Of a stretch of 11,959 nt of DNA, positions 1 to 7,160 are shown in pieces. Below the pieces are notes generated by a model that was given only the letters and a program-made list of their open reading frames with translations, was not told where the DNA came from and did not search any database. Each line of letters begins with the position of its first letter. Within the stretch, counting starts at the first letter, position 1. This DNA is from Comamonadaceae bacterium (GTDB lineage Bacteria > Pseudomonadota > Gammaproteobacteria > Burkholderiales > Burkholderiaceae). Location of the stretch: assembly GCA_947505915.1 (NCBI GenBank), contig CANNNH010000034.1, positions 1 through 11,959 on the forward strand, in the 5' to 3' direction. The position numbers and the translations under genes are program-made.

Positions 1-2083
1 AAGTTGAGAACTTGTAGCCGCGGCGGTACTCGAACTTGTCGACCGCCTTCATCAAACCGATGTTGCCCTCCTGGATCAAGTCCAGGAACTGCAGACCGCG
101 GTTGGTGTATTTTTTGGCGATGGAGATCACCAGGCGCAAGTTAGCCTCGATCATCTCTTTCTTGGCGTCGCGCGAGTTGGTTTCGCCCTCGTTCATGCGC
201 TTGTTGATATCTTTGAGGTGACCCAAAGGCACGACCACACGGGACTGCAACTCGGCCAGCTTGGTCTGCAACTCCTGGATAGGCGGCACGTTACGGGCCA
301 TCACCACGGACCAAGGCTTGTTGGAAGCCACCTGTTTTTCAACCCACTTCAGGTTGAGCAGGTTGGGCGGAAAATCCTTGACGAAGGTTTCCTGCGGCAT
401 GCCGCATTTGTCCACGATGATGCGGCGCAGTTCGCGCTCTTTCTTGCGCACGTCAAGCACCTGACCGCGCAACAGGTCGCACAGCTTTTCAATGGTCTTG
501 GCGGTAAAGCGCACAGTCATCAGCTCGTCGCTGAGCATTTTTTGCGACTTCAGGTAAGTCGGTGAGCCGTAGCCTTCTTTGTCATAGGTCTTGTGCACTT
601 TTTCAAAGTACAGGGCAATCTTGTCAAAGCGGCTGAGTGCTTCTTTCTTGAGTTCTTCGAGCTTTTTGGTCAGCGCCTTGGAGCCGCCTTTGCCGTCGTC
701 ATCATCTTCCTCGTCGAACTCGTCGAAGTCCTCTTCGGCCACATAGTCGTCGGCCTCGTTGGGGTTGGAAAAACCGTCCACCACGGTGGAGATGACGATC
801 TTGCCTTCGCGGATTTCAGCGGCCAGGCGCAGGATTTCGGCAATCGTGGCCGGGCTTTCAGAGATGGCTTCCATCATGCGCATGAGGCCGCCCTCGATGC
901 GCTTGGCGATCTCGATCTCTCCTTCGCGCGTCAAGAGCTCGACCGTGCCCATTTCACGCATGTACATGCGCACCGGGTCGGTGGTGCGGCCGAACTCGCT
1001 GTCCACGGTGGACAGGGCGGCTTCGGCTTGCTCTTCGGCTTCTTCTTCGGTGGCAACAGTAGCACCCGTGTTGTTGATGAGCAGCGTCTCAGCGTCAGGG
1101 GCTTGCTCATAGACGGCGATGTCCATGTCATTGAGCATGTTGACCACGACTTCCAGCGTCTCGGCATCCACCAGCTTGTCGGGCAGGTGGTCGGAGATCT
1201 CGCCGTGCGTCAGGTAGCCACGGGTCTTACCGAGCTTGATCAGGGTTTTCAGGCGCAAGCGGCGCTTGGCCATGTCTTCTTCAGACAGCACGGTCTCTTC
1301 GAGACCGAACTCTTTCATCAAGGCGCGTTCTTTGGCCTTGCTGATTTTCATGCGCAGGGGTTTGACCTTTTCTGCCGACTCGGGCACCGGTTCCCCCGCC
1401 AGGTCGTCCTCAATGTCGGACATGTCCTCATCCCCCAAGGCTTTGGCGCCGGCCTTGGGTTTGCGGCCGCGTTTGGCGCCGGTCACAGCCGGTGCGCTGT
1501 CGCCTGCCGTGTTCTTGGCCGGACGTCCGGGTTTTTTCTTGGCTTGCTCTTCGGCCAAGGCCTTGGCCGTAGCGGCTTTGTTTGCAGGTTTAGCGACAGG
1601 TTTAGTTACAGGTTTGGCTGGCGGCTTTGCGGCAGTCTTGGCGGCGGCTTTGACGGCTGGTTTAGCTGGTGCTTTAGCAGTCGGTTTTGCCGCAGATTTG
1701 GCCAGGGGTTTGGCTGCAGTTTTGACTGAAGGTTTGGCAACCGGTTTTGCGGCAGTTTTGGCGGCGGGTTTAGCAACGGGTTTAGCTGCGGGTTTGGTCG
1801 CAACTTTGGTGGCGGAGGCAGGGGTCTTGGACGGCACGGACACTACTTTCTTCGGGGACTTGACAGGTTTGACGGGCGCTTTGCCCGATGCGGGAGATCG
1901 CCCGGACGCTTTCACAGAGATGACCACCTTTTTAGACTTTTCAAGCTTGCCAGCAGGCGATGCCCGCTTGACTGGCTTGGCCGCCACTTTCACATTGGCC
2001 TTCTTGACTGGGCTTTTGGCCGCAGGCTTGGCTTTTGGTTTGACTGACGGCTTGACAGATTTCTTAGACTTTTGAACAGGCAT
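1..2083 (-). CDS. rpoD: RNA polymerase primary sigma factor RpoD (sigma-70), C-terminus beyond window
   Basis: This is the housekeeping sigma factor that directs RNA polymerase to -35/-10 promoters. 694 codons are present and the frame runs off the left edge just after YRRGYKFST (region 2.3/2.4 border), so regions 3 and 4 are missing. Residues 1-215 are a low-complexity K/A/P-rich tail, densest at 96-170 ([14 protein letters not shown] repeats), with two AT-hook-like patches, KKPGRPAK (183-190) and KRGRKPK (204-210). Region 1.1 follows (about 277-330, [20 protein letters not shown]), then region 1.2 (about 368-400, starting [10 protein letters not shown]), an acidic stretch in the non-conserved region (449-463), region 2.1 (about 646-659) and region 2.2 (about 663-685). 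Compared with E. coli sigma-70 the N-terminus is about 265 residues longer, so I infer a full length near 875. The ATG at 2083 has a GGAGAG ribosome site 6 nt upstream (2090-2095). It lies downstream of dnaG, as in the macromolecular synthesis operon, but is separated from it by 385 bp containing a terminator. Confidence 0.97.
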   Translation of the reverse strand, partial: MPVQKSKKSVKPSVKPKAKPAAKSPVKKANVKVAAKPVKRASPAGKLEKSKKVVISVKASGRSPASGKAPVKPVKSPKKVVSVPSKTPASATKVATKPAAKPVAKPAAKTAAKPVAKPSVKTAAKPLAKSAAKPTAKAPAKPAVKAAAKTAAKPPAKPVTKPVAKPANKAATAKALAEEQAKKKPGRPAKNTAGDSAPAVTGAKRGRKPKAGAKALGDEDMSDIEDDLAGEPVPESAEKVKPLRMKISKAKERALMKEFGLEETVLSEEDMAKRRLRLKTLIKLGKTRGYLTHGEISDHLPDKLVDAETLEVVVNMLNDMDIAVYEQAPDAETLLINNTGATVATEEEAEEQAEAALSTVDSEFGRTTDPVRMYMREMGTVELLTREGEIEIAKRIEGGLMRMMEAISESPATIAEILRLAAEIREGKIVISTVVDGFSNPNEADDYVAEEDFDEFDEEDDDDGKGGSKALTKKLEELKKEALSRFDKIALYFEKVHKTYDKEGYGSPTYLKSQKMLSDELMTVRFTAKTIEKLCDLLRGQVLDVRKKERELRRIIVDKCGMPQETFVKDFPPNLLNLKWVEKQVASNKPWSVVMARNVPPIQELQTKLAELQSRVVVPLGHLKDINKRMNEGETNSRDAKKEMIEANLRLVISIAKKYTNRGLQFLDLIQEGNIGLMKAVDKFEYRRGYKFST

Positions 2084-2169
2084 GGCGAGCTCTCCAGGGT
2101 CAAAAAAGGCTTTTCACAACAAAGCGCCTGACGGCGGATGCTCCAGGCAAGATCAACTGTTCAGCCGGC

Positions 2170-2209
2170 GATCGTTTGAGCCTTGCCCATGACAGGGGCG
2201 CAAACGATC
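2170..2209 (-). repeat. Inverted repeat / stem-loop in the rpoD leader
   Basis: A perfect 9-bp inverted repeat, GATCGTTTG (2170-2178) and CAAACGATC (2201-2209), surrounds a smaller nested pairing GCCC (2185-2188) with GGGC (2196-2199). In the rpoD transcript this could fold into a long two-part hairpin beginning about 87 nt upstream of the start codon. No T-run follows on either strand, so it is not an intrinsic terminator. It could be a leader structure, a protein operator or a remnant repeat; the sequence alone does not decide. Confidence 0.6.
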
Positions 2210-2249
2210 AGGTAAAACCGAAAATCTCAACAAGAGCCCGCAGGGGCAC

Positions 2250-2279
2250 AAAAAATGCCCGTGCGGTGAAGCCGGGCAT
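2250..2279 (-). terminator. Rho-independent terminator between dnaG and rpoD
   Basis: On the minus strand ATGCCCG (2279-2273) pairs with CGGGCAT (2261-2255) across an 11-nt loop that can form two more GC pairs. The stem runs directly into six Ts (2255-2250). This is a strong intrinsic terminator reading in the direction of dnaG and rpoD. It lies 190 bp after the dnaG stop and 167 bp before the rpoD start, so it should separate or attenuate the two genes. The 3' arm can also pair with TGCCC just downstream (2248-2244), giving an overlapping alternative hairpin. Confidence 0.8.
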
Positions 2280-2407
2280 GGTGGCAAGTTGTTTGGGCGA
2301 ACATTTGGGGTGCAGTCCTTGCGGGGGAAATGGCTCTGTACCAAAGAGGACCCGTTGTGCGGGGAGCCGGTGCCGGAGGTGCTGCTGTCGCGCTTGCCGT
2401 TACGGAA
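2250..2407 (-). ncRNA. Candidate small RNA or rpoD leader RNA (about 158 nt)
   Basis: The TATAAT box at 2414-2419 predicts transcription starting near 2407, and the terminator at 2250-2279 would end it, giving an RNA of about 158 nt. No convincing reading frame fills it. Near its ends GGCAAG (minus strand, about 2399-2394) can pair with CTTGCC (about 2290-2285), followed inward by GCG with CGC and GAC with GTT, suggesting an elongated, end-closed fold. I do not recognise 6S, SRP, tmRNA or RNase P sequence in it. The alternative is that the region is simply the 5' leader of rpoD with an attenuator. The call rests on promoter plus terminator geometry, not on family recognition. Confidence 0.35.
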
Positions 2408-2413
2408 AGTTGG

Positions 2414-2442
2414 ATTATACCCTGCTGCCTTTTTTTAAGGCA
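2414..2442 (-). promoter_or_regulatory. Candidate sigma-70 promoter between dnaG and rpoD
   Basis: The minus strand has a perfect TATAAT at 2419-2414. At 17-bp spacing the -35 position reads TGCCTT (2442-2437), a poor match to TTGACA, so the call rests on the -10 and on position. A 7-bp inverted repeat (CTGCCTT 2425-2431, AAGGCAG 2437-2443, 5-nt loop) overlaps the spacer and -35. No better promoter is visible between the terminator at 2250 and the rpoD start, so this is the best visible candidate to drive rpoD, the putative small RNA, or both. Confidence 0.45.
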
Positions 2443-2443
2443 G
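2425..2443 (-). other. Hairpin just after dnaG
   Basis: CTGCCTT and AAGGCAG arms flank a five-base A (minus) or T (plus) loop, starting 26 bp after the dnaG stop codon. In the dnaG transcript it forms a compact hairpin but is not followed by a U-run, so it does not meet the pattern of an intrinsic terminator. It may protect the 3' end of dnaG mRNA or act on the overlapping promoter; neither role can be shown here. Confidence 0.4.
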
Positions 2444-2468
2444 ATACGTGTCCCAGTGCCGGGCCGGT

Positions 2469-4376
2469 TCAGCGGGGTTTTTGTTGGGCCGATAGTTCGC
2501 GGTAACGGGCCATGGCCGTCGGGTCGTTCGGTGCGCGCAATGCCAGCGCCTGCATTTCAGCGTCTCTGGCGGCGCGGCTGAGTTGCTCCAGAATGTGGCG
2601 CACCTCGTTCCAGTCGGACTCGATGCCTTCCGGGATTTGCGCCAGCTGGTTGACCGCATAGTTTTCGTGGCTGTGTTCGCGCAGGCCTTCACGCAAAGCC
2701 GCCCAGGGTTGGGGACCGTGCTCATGCAATTGACTCTCCAGCCAGACAAACAAGGGCCCGTGCGGCTCGGGCAGGCTGGACAGCAGCGCATGTTGCTCCG
2801 GGCTGAACTTGTCCCAGGCCTGGGGCTCGGTCAGCAGTGCGCGCAGCACACGGTCTTCGCGGCTGGCCGGCAAGACGCGCCCGGTCAGCCGGCGCGCCCG
2901 GGTATTGGACTCAGGGGTGTAGCGGCCTTGACGCTCTGCCCATGGCACGGGTGCCGGACCGCCGGCAGGAACAAAGCCGTACAACGCAGGGTCCTGGCCG
3001 GCGTCTTCTACATGCTCGGGCATGCTGCGCTTAGGGCGTGCTTTCCCCGGGTAGCCGGCAGCAGGCTGCCACAGTTGCAGCAATTCGCGGCTGTCGATCT
3101 GCACTTGGTCGGCAATCTCGGCGAGCAGTTGGCGTTTGAGTGCGCCGTCGGGCAGCAGGCTCCAGAGCACACGCGCATTGCTGGCCATGTGGGCGCGGCC
3201 TTCGGCGGTCAGCATGTCACAGGCTTCACTGGCGGCTTCGAGCATGAAGCGGCTCAGCGGTACAGCTTGTTTGACCATGGCGGCAAAGCCCTCGGTGCCG
3301 TGCTCGCGTATGTAGCTGTCGGGGTCGTGCTCGGCCGGCAAAAACAAAAACTTGACGCTGCGCACATCGCTGGCAAAGGGCAGGGCGGCTTCCAGCGCTT
3401 TGCGCGCCGCACGGCGGCCGGCGCTGTCGCCGTCAAAGCTGAAGACCACTGCGTCGGTGAAGCGAAACAGCTTTTGCACATGCTCGGCAGTGCAGGCGGT
3501 GCCCAGCGTGGCCACGGCATTGGCAAAGCCCAGTTGGGCCAGCGCCACCACGTCCATATAGCCTTCGGTCACCAGGGCGTAGCCGTGTTCGCGCAAGGCG
3601 CTGCGTGCTTCAAACAGGCCATACAGCTCTCGGCCTTTGCTGAACACCGGCGTTTCCGGTGAGTTCAGGTACTTGGGCTTGTCGTCGCCCAGCACGCGGC
3701 CGCCAAAGCCTATGCACTCGCCTTTGACGTTACGGATCGGGAACATCACGCGGTCGCGAAAGCGGTCGTAGCGTTTGGCTTCGCCAGCGGCGTTTTCTTC
3801 ACCCGGCTCGCCGCTGATGACCAAGCCGCTTTCCACCAGCAGCGGGTCGTTGTAGTCGGCGAACACGCTGGCCAGGCTGCGCCAGCCCTCGGGCGCGTAG
3901 CCCAGACCGAAGGTGCGGGCGATCTCGCCTGACAGGCCGCGGCCCTTGAAGTAGTCAATCGCCCGTGGCGAGTTTTTCAGGTGCTTGATGTAGGCAGTGC
4001 CGGCTTTTTCGAGCACGCTGGAGAGCGTGGCCTGCTGCTCGCGCACCTGCGCGGCCCGGGCACGGTCTTGGGGGCTGACGTCGTCCTCGGGCACTTGCAG
4101 GCCGTACTGCTGCGCCAGGTCTTTGACGGCCTCAATGAAGGTCATGCCGGCATGCTCCATCAGGAAGCTGATGGCGTTACCGTTTTTTCCGCAACCGAAG
4201 CAGTGGTAAAACTGTTTGGCCGGGCTGACCGAAAAGGACGGCGACTTTTCCCCGTGAAAAGGGCACAGGCCCATGAAGTTGGCGCCGCCTTTTTTAAGCT
4301 GAACATGGCGCCCGACGATGTCCACCACGTCGGCGCGGGCCAAAAGCTCCTGAATGAATGATTGGGGAATGGCCAT
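2469..4376 (-). CDS. dnaG: DNA primase DnaG
   Basis: DnaG synthesises the short RNA primers for the leading and lagging strands at the replication fork and works with the DnaB helicase. The protein has 635 residues, somewhat longer than E. coli DnaG (581). The N-terminal CHC2 zinc-binding domain is intact, with likely ligands C38, H41, C59 and C62 (LCPFH and YHCFGC). The RNA-polymerase-like domain carries RFRDRVMFPI (205-214), and the TOPRIM catalytic centre shows E271 in EGYMD and D315/D317 in FDGDSAG. A proline-rich linker (about 436-500) leads to the C-terminal helicase-binding domain (about 505-635). The ATG at 4376 matches the usual MAIPQSFIQELL start; no strong Shine-Dalgarno precedes it. 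ggt ends 58 bp upstream with no clear terminator, so read-through from ggt is plausible. rpsU, the usual upstream partner, is absent here. Confidence 0.97.
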   Translation of the reverse strand: MAIPQSFIQELLARADVVDIVGRHVQLKKGGANFMGLCPFHGEKSPSFSVSPAKQFYHCFGCGKNGNAISFLMEHAGMTFIEAVKDLAQQYGLQVPEDDVSPQDRARAAQVREQQATLSSVLEKAGTAYIKHLKNSPRAIDYFKGRGLSGEIARTFGLGYAPEGWRSLASVFADYNDPLLVESGLVISGEPGEENAAGEAKRYDRFRDRVMFPIRNVKGECIGFGGRVLGDDKPKYLNSPETPVFSKGRELYGLFEARSALREHGYALVTEGYMDVVALAQLGFANAVATLGTACTAEHVQKLFRFTDAVVFSFDGDSAGRRAARKALEAALPFASDVRSVKFLFLPAEHDPDSYIREHGTEGFAAMVKQAVPLSRFMLEAASEACDMLTAEGRAHMASNARVLWSLLPDGALKRQLLAEIADQVQIDSRELLQLWQPAAGYPGKARPKRSMPEHVEDAGQDPALYGFVPAGGPAPVPWAERQGRYTPESNTRARRLTGRVLPASREDRVLRALLTEPQAWDKFSPEQHALLSSLPEPHGPLFVWLESQLHEHGPQPWAALREGLREHSHENYAVNQLAQIPEGIESDWNEVRHILEQLSRAARDAEMQALALRAPNDPTAMARYRELSAQQKPR

Positions 4377-4434
4377 GGGTGTGAAAAGTGAATGGCAATT
4401 TAATCACACCCGCCAGCCAAGTGGCCTTGCCGGC

Positions 4435-6243
4435 TCAGTCGCCCCGTACCACGCCCTCGCGGCGCGGGTCGGCACCGCCGAACCAACCGCCCGGCGTTTT
4501 TTCGATGGCTTGAAGCCCGCTGGTCATGGGAATTTCTTGCACAGTGGCGCCGCGCGCACGCAGCGCTTGCACTGTGCCGGCTGGAAAGCGCTGCGCTTCA
4601 AGCAAAGTGGGGCCATTGAGAGCGCCGAAGTTGGGCAGGTCAATGGCTTGCTGGGCGTTCAAGCCCCATTCAAGCGTGCCGTAAAGCAGCTTGGCTGTGT
4701 AATGAATGATCAGCGCGCCGCCGGGGCTGCCACCGGTCATCAGCAGCTGACCGCTGGCCTTGTCAAACACCAGGGTGGGTGCCATGGATGAGCGGGGCCG
4801 CTTGCCGCCTTGCACACGGTTGGCGATGGGTTTGCCTTGCGCATCGGCGGGTGCGAAGCTGAAATCGGTCAGCTCGTTGTTGAGCAAAAAGCCGTGCACC
4901 ATCTGGCGCGCACCAAAAGCGTCTTCGATGGTGGTGGTCATGGCCAGCGCATGGCCCTTGCCGTCCACGATGCTGATGTGGCTGGTGCCGTATTCGGGCT
5001 GCTCGGGCATGGGTGCGTAGCGGCTGACCAGCGCGCCCGGGCGCACACTTGGCATGCTGGTGGGGCCGATCAGGCGGGCACGTGCAGCCAGGTAATCAGG
5101 GGCCAGCAGGCTCAGCCAGCTGCCGCCCGGGGGCGCTACAAAGTCCGGGTCGGCCACATACTGGGCGCGGTCGGCAAAGGCCAGGCGCGAGGCTTCGGCA
5201 TAACGATGTAACCAGGGCGTAGAGGGCACACCTTGCACCAGCGCATGGGAGTCGACTGCCGGCTCGCTATGTTGCAGCATGCCCAGAATTTGTCCAATAG
5301 CCAGTGCGCCTGAGCTAGGCGGCGGCATGCCGCAGACACGGTAATCGCGGCCACGCGCCCGGTAGTCGTGGCACAGCGGTTCACGCACGATGGCGCGGTA
5401 TCCGGCCATGTCTTGCAGGCTGAGCAGCCCCGGGTTGCCCGGATGCTGGCGCACCTTGTCGACGATGGCCCTGGCGATCTCGCCCTCGTGCAAGGCCTTG
5501 GAGCCTTCGGCAGCGATGCGCTTGAGAACGGCGGCAAGTGCCGGGTTTCTCAGGCGATGTCCGACCGGCCAGGGCGCACCCTTGGCGTCGTAAAAATAAG
5601 CGGCGGCTGTCGGGTCTTTTTTCAAATGAGTCTCAGCTGCCAGCAAGCCATGCAGGCGTGGGCTCACGCCGAAACCCTGCTCAGCCAGGGTGATGGCCGG
5701 GACAAACAGCGTGGCCCAGGGAAGTTTGCCGTGCTGACTGTGTGCCAACTCGAGCATGCGCAGCGTGCCGGGCACGCCCACCGAACGCCCACCCACAACG
5801 GCCTCGTGAAAGGGTAGCGCTTGACCGCTGGCGTCTAGCAATAGGTTTTCAGTGGCGGCCAGCGGCGCGGTTTCGCGGCCGTCAAAGGCTTGCGTGTCAC
5901 GGCCATTGAAGTGCAGCAAAAAAGCACCGCCGCCGAGGCCGCTCGATTGCGGCTCAACAAGACCCAGCACCATCTGAACCGCGATCGCGGCATCGATGGC
6001 CGAGCCGCCGGCTTTGAGTACCTGGTAACCGGCATCGGTGGCCAGGGGGTTGGCAGCAGCCACTGAAAAATGACGGCTGGCCCAACCCGGCTTGGCGTTG
6101 AAGCCGGTGGCTGCCTCGGGTTGCAAAACCGGCGTTGTGTAGACAAAACCGGGAGCAGCGCAAGCCGTCAGCAGACCCAGCAAGACAGCACCAGCAGCAA
6201 GTGCTATCAACGCTTTCAGTCGAGTCGCTATGGCTTGTTTCAT
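4435..6243 (-). CDS. ggt: Gamma-glutamyltransferase (GGT), predicted lipoprotein
   Basis: This enzyme cleaves the gamma-glutamyl bond of glutathione and related compounds, transferring the group to water or an amino acid; it is made as a proenzyme that cuts itself before the catalytic threonine. The 602-residue protein begins with a hydrophobic signal and a lipobox (LLTAC, C28), so it is probably lipid-anchored rather than freely periplasmic. Family features visible are GRETAP with R123 (substrate carboxylate), the processing and nucleophile threonine T420 in YGTSHIS, LLNNELTDFS (453-462), RPRSSMAPT (482-490) and the oxyanion motif GSPGG (505-509). The large subunit would be about 29-419 and the small subunit 420-602. 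The gene starts 22 bp after the dehydrogenase upstream, suggesting co-transcription, and dnaG follows 58 bp downstream. The ribosome site is weak (GGGGCAGG). Assignment to the GGT family is firm; the natural substrate is not shown. Confidence 0.95.
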   Translation of the reverse strand: MKQAIATRLKALIALAAGAVLLGLLTACAAPGFVYTTPVLQPEAATGFNAKPGWASRHFSVAAANPLATDAGYQVLKAGGSAIDAAIAVQMVLGLVEPQSSGLGGGAFLLHFNGRDTQAFDGRETAPLAATENLLLDASGQALPFHEAVVGGRSVGVPGTLRMLELAHSQHGKLPWATLFVPAITLAEQGFGVSPRLHGLLAAETHLKKDPTAAAYFYDAKGAPWPVGHRLRNPALAAVLKRIAAEGSKALHEGEIARAIVDKVRQHPGNPGLLSLQDMAGYRAIVREPLCHDYRARGRDYRVCGMPPPSSGALAIGQILGMLQHSEPAVDSHALVQGVPSTPWLHRYAEASRLAFADRAQYVADPDFVAPPGGSWLSLLAPDYLAARARLIGPTSMPSVRPGALVSRYAPMPEQPEYGTSHISIVDGKGHALAMTTTIEDAFGARQMVHGFLLNNELTDFSFAPADAQGKPIANRVQGGKRPRSSMAPTLVFDKASGQLLMTGGSPGGALIIHYTAKLLYGTLEWGLNAQQAIDLPNFGALNGPTLLEAQRFPAGTVQALRARGATVQEIPMTSGLQAIEKTPGGWFGGADPRREGVVRGD

Positions 6244-6265
6244 GGCCTGCCCCAGACCGGATGGC

Positions 6266-7024
6266 TTAGCGCGGAGCCAGGCGTATGGCGCCGTCCAGGC
6301 GAATCACTTCGCCGTTGAGCATGTCGTTTTCAAAAATGTGGCGTACCAACTTGGCGTAGTCCAGCGGCGTGCCCAGGCGCGATGGAAAAGGCACGCTGGC
6401 GGCCAGCGAATCCTGCACCTCTTGCGGCATGCCGAACATCATGGGCGTGCCGAAAATGCCGGGGGCAATCGTCATGTTGCGGATGCCGTTGCGCGCCAGA
6501 TCCCGGGCAATCGGCAGCGTCATGCCGACCACGCCACCTTTGGAGGCGCTGTAGGCGGCCTGGCCCATCTGTCCGTCATAGGCGGCCACCGAGGCGGTGG
6601 AGATCAGCACACCGCGCTCGCCGGTCGCTTCGGGCTCGTTGCGGCTCATGGCCTCAGCGGCCAGGCGGATCATGTTGAAGCTGCCGATCAGGTTGACGGT
6701 GATGGTTTTGGAAAAAAGGGCCAGCGAATGCGCACCGTTTTTGCCTACCGTTTTTTCTGCCGGGGCAATGCCCGCGCAATTGACCAGGCCCATCAACTTG
6801 CCCAGAGACACTGCTTTGGCGACCGCGGCCTGGCCATCGGCTTCCTGACTGACGTCACATTTCACAAAGGCACCGCCGATTTCTTTGGCAATGGCCTCGC
6901 CTTTTTCCACTTGCATGTCGGCAATCACGACCTTGCCGCCGTTGGCTGCCAGCATGCGGGCTGTGCCTTCACCCAAACCGGATGCGCCGCCTGTGACGAT
7001 GAAAACCTTGCCTGCGATGTCCAT
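6266..7024 (-). CDS. 3-hydroxyacyl-CoA dehydrogenase type II (HSD10-like SDR)
   Basis: This is a short-chain dehydrogenase/reductase closely resembling the HSD10 (HSD17B10) group, which oxidises 3-hydroxyacyl-CoA or 2-methyl-3-hydroxybutyryl-CoA with NAD+ in fatty acid and isoleucine breakdown. The 252 residues are the normal length. They show the cofactor motif TGGASGLG (11-18), D36 after the second strand (favouring NAD over NADP), NCAG (82-85), N111, and the catalytic S145, Y158 and K162 in SVAAYDG and YSASKGG. The C-terminal signatures [15 protein letters not shown] and [12 protein letters not shown] are typical of HSD10 rather than FabG. The start at 7024 has an AAGGA ribosome site 6 nt upstream (7031-7035). 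ggt follows after 22 bp. A perfect inverted-repeat operator lies about 48 bp upstream. The family is secure; the preferred acyl chain is not. Confidence 0.93.
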   Translation of the reverse strand: MDIAGKVFIVTGGASGLGEGTARMLAANGGKVVIADMQVEKGEAIAKEIGGAFVKCDVSQEADGQAAVAKAVSLGKLMGLVNCAGIAPAEKTVGKNGAHSLALFSKTITVNLIGSFNMIRLAAEAMSRNEPEATGERGVLISTASVAAYDGQMGQAAYSASKGGVVGMTLPIARDLARNGIRNMTIAPGIFGTPMMFGMPQEVQDSLAASVPFPSRLGTPLDYAKLVRHIFENDMLNGEVIRLDGAIRLAPR

Positions 7025-7059
7025 GAAAGTTCCTTAGGAGGTGAAGCGATGAATGCAAA

Positions 7060-7091
7060 GAAATAGCGCTGTTGACGTTGACGTCAATCAA
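7060..7091 (-). promoter_or_regulatory. Candidate promoter with MerR/LiuR-type operator for the SDR gene
   Basis: Positions 7072-7087 form a perfect inverted repeat: TTGACGT, TG, ACGTCAA. Overlapping it on the minus strand are a -35-like TTGATT (7091-7086) and a weak -10-like TATTTC (7065-7060) with a 20-bp spacer, the long spacing typical of promoters activated or repressed by MerR-family regulators. From memory, the palindrome resembles the LiuR operators of branched-chain amino acid and fatty acid catabolic genes in proteobacteria, which suits an HSD10-type dehydrogenase. An alternative -35 (TTGACG) with 16-bp spacing exists. No merR-family gene is in the window. Confidence 0.5.
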
Positions 7092-7110
7092 GCCCGAATT
7101 ATCACGCATG

Positions 7111-7142
7111 AAAAAGCCCGGTCACCTTAGGGCGCCGGGCTT
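7111..7142 (-). terminator. Rho-independent terminator of the iron-binding protein gene
   Basis: AAGCCCGG (7114-7121) and CCGGGCTT (7135-7142) make an 8-bp stem with a 13-nt loop. On the minus strand it ends in five Ts (7115-7111). It lies 18 bp after the stop of the solute-binding protein gene and isolates it from the dehydrogenase promoter just downstream. Confidence 0.8.
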
Positions 7143-7160
7143 GAGATGCAGCACATCTGC

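Noticed and set aside
593..1729. Long plus-strand open frame opposite rpoD (378 codons)
   Set aside because: It is antisense to firmly identified rpoD, and the G/F-rich product mirrors the high-GC codon pattern and the AKP repeats of the real gene.
1574..1798. The AKP repeats as a DNA-level tandem or mobile repeat
   Set aside because: The period is irregular and codons vary between repeats, so it is protein-level low complexity within rpoD and not a DNA satellite.
2153..2344. 63-codon minus-strand frame in the dnaG-rpoD gap
   Set aside because: Starts with TTG without a ribosome site, runs through the terminator hairpin and has proline/cysteine-rich, non-protein-like composition.
2249..2407. 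6S RNA, SRP RNA or tmRNA between dnaG and rpoD
   Set aside because: No conserved SRP loop, tRNA-like ends or 6S neighbours (zapA, 5-formyl-THF cycloligase); kept only as an unclassified candidate RNA.
2583..3662. Plus-strand open frame opposite dnaG (359 codons)
   Set aside because: Antisense shadow of a complete primase; no family features and a Q/G/A-rich composition typical of such shadows.
7036..7066. Strong AGGAGG ribosome site followed by ATG and a five-codon frame on the plus strand
   Set aside because: The frame ends after MNAKK, and there is no plus-strand gene behind it; most likely chance, although a leader peptide cannot be fully excluded.
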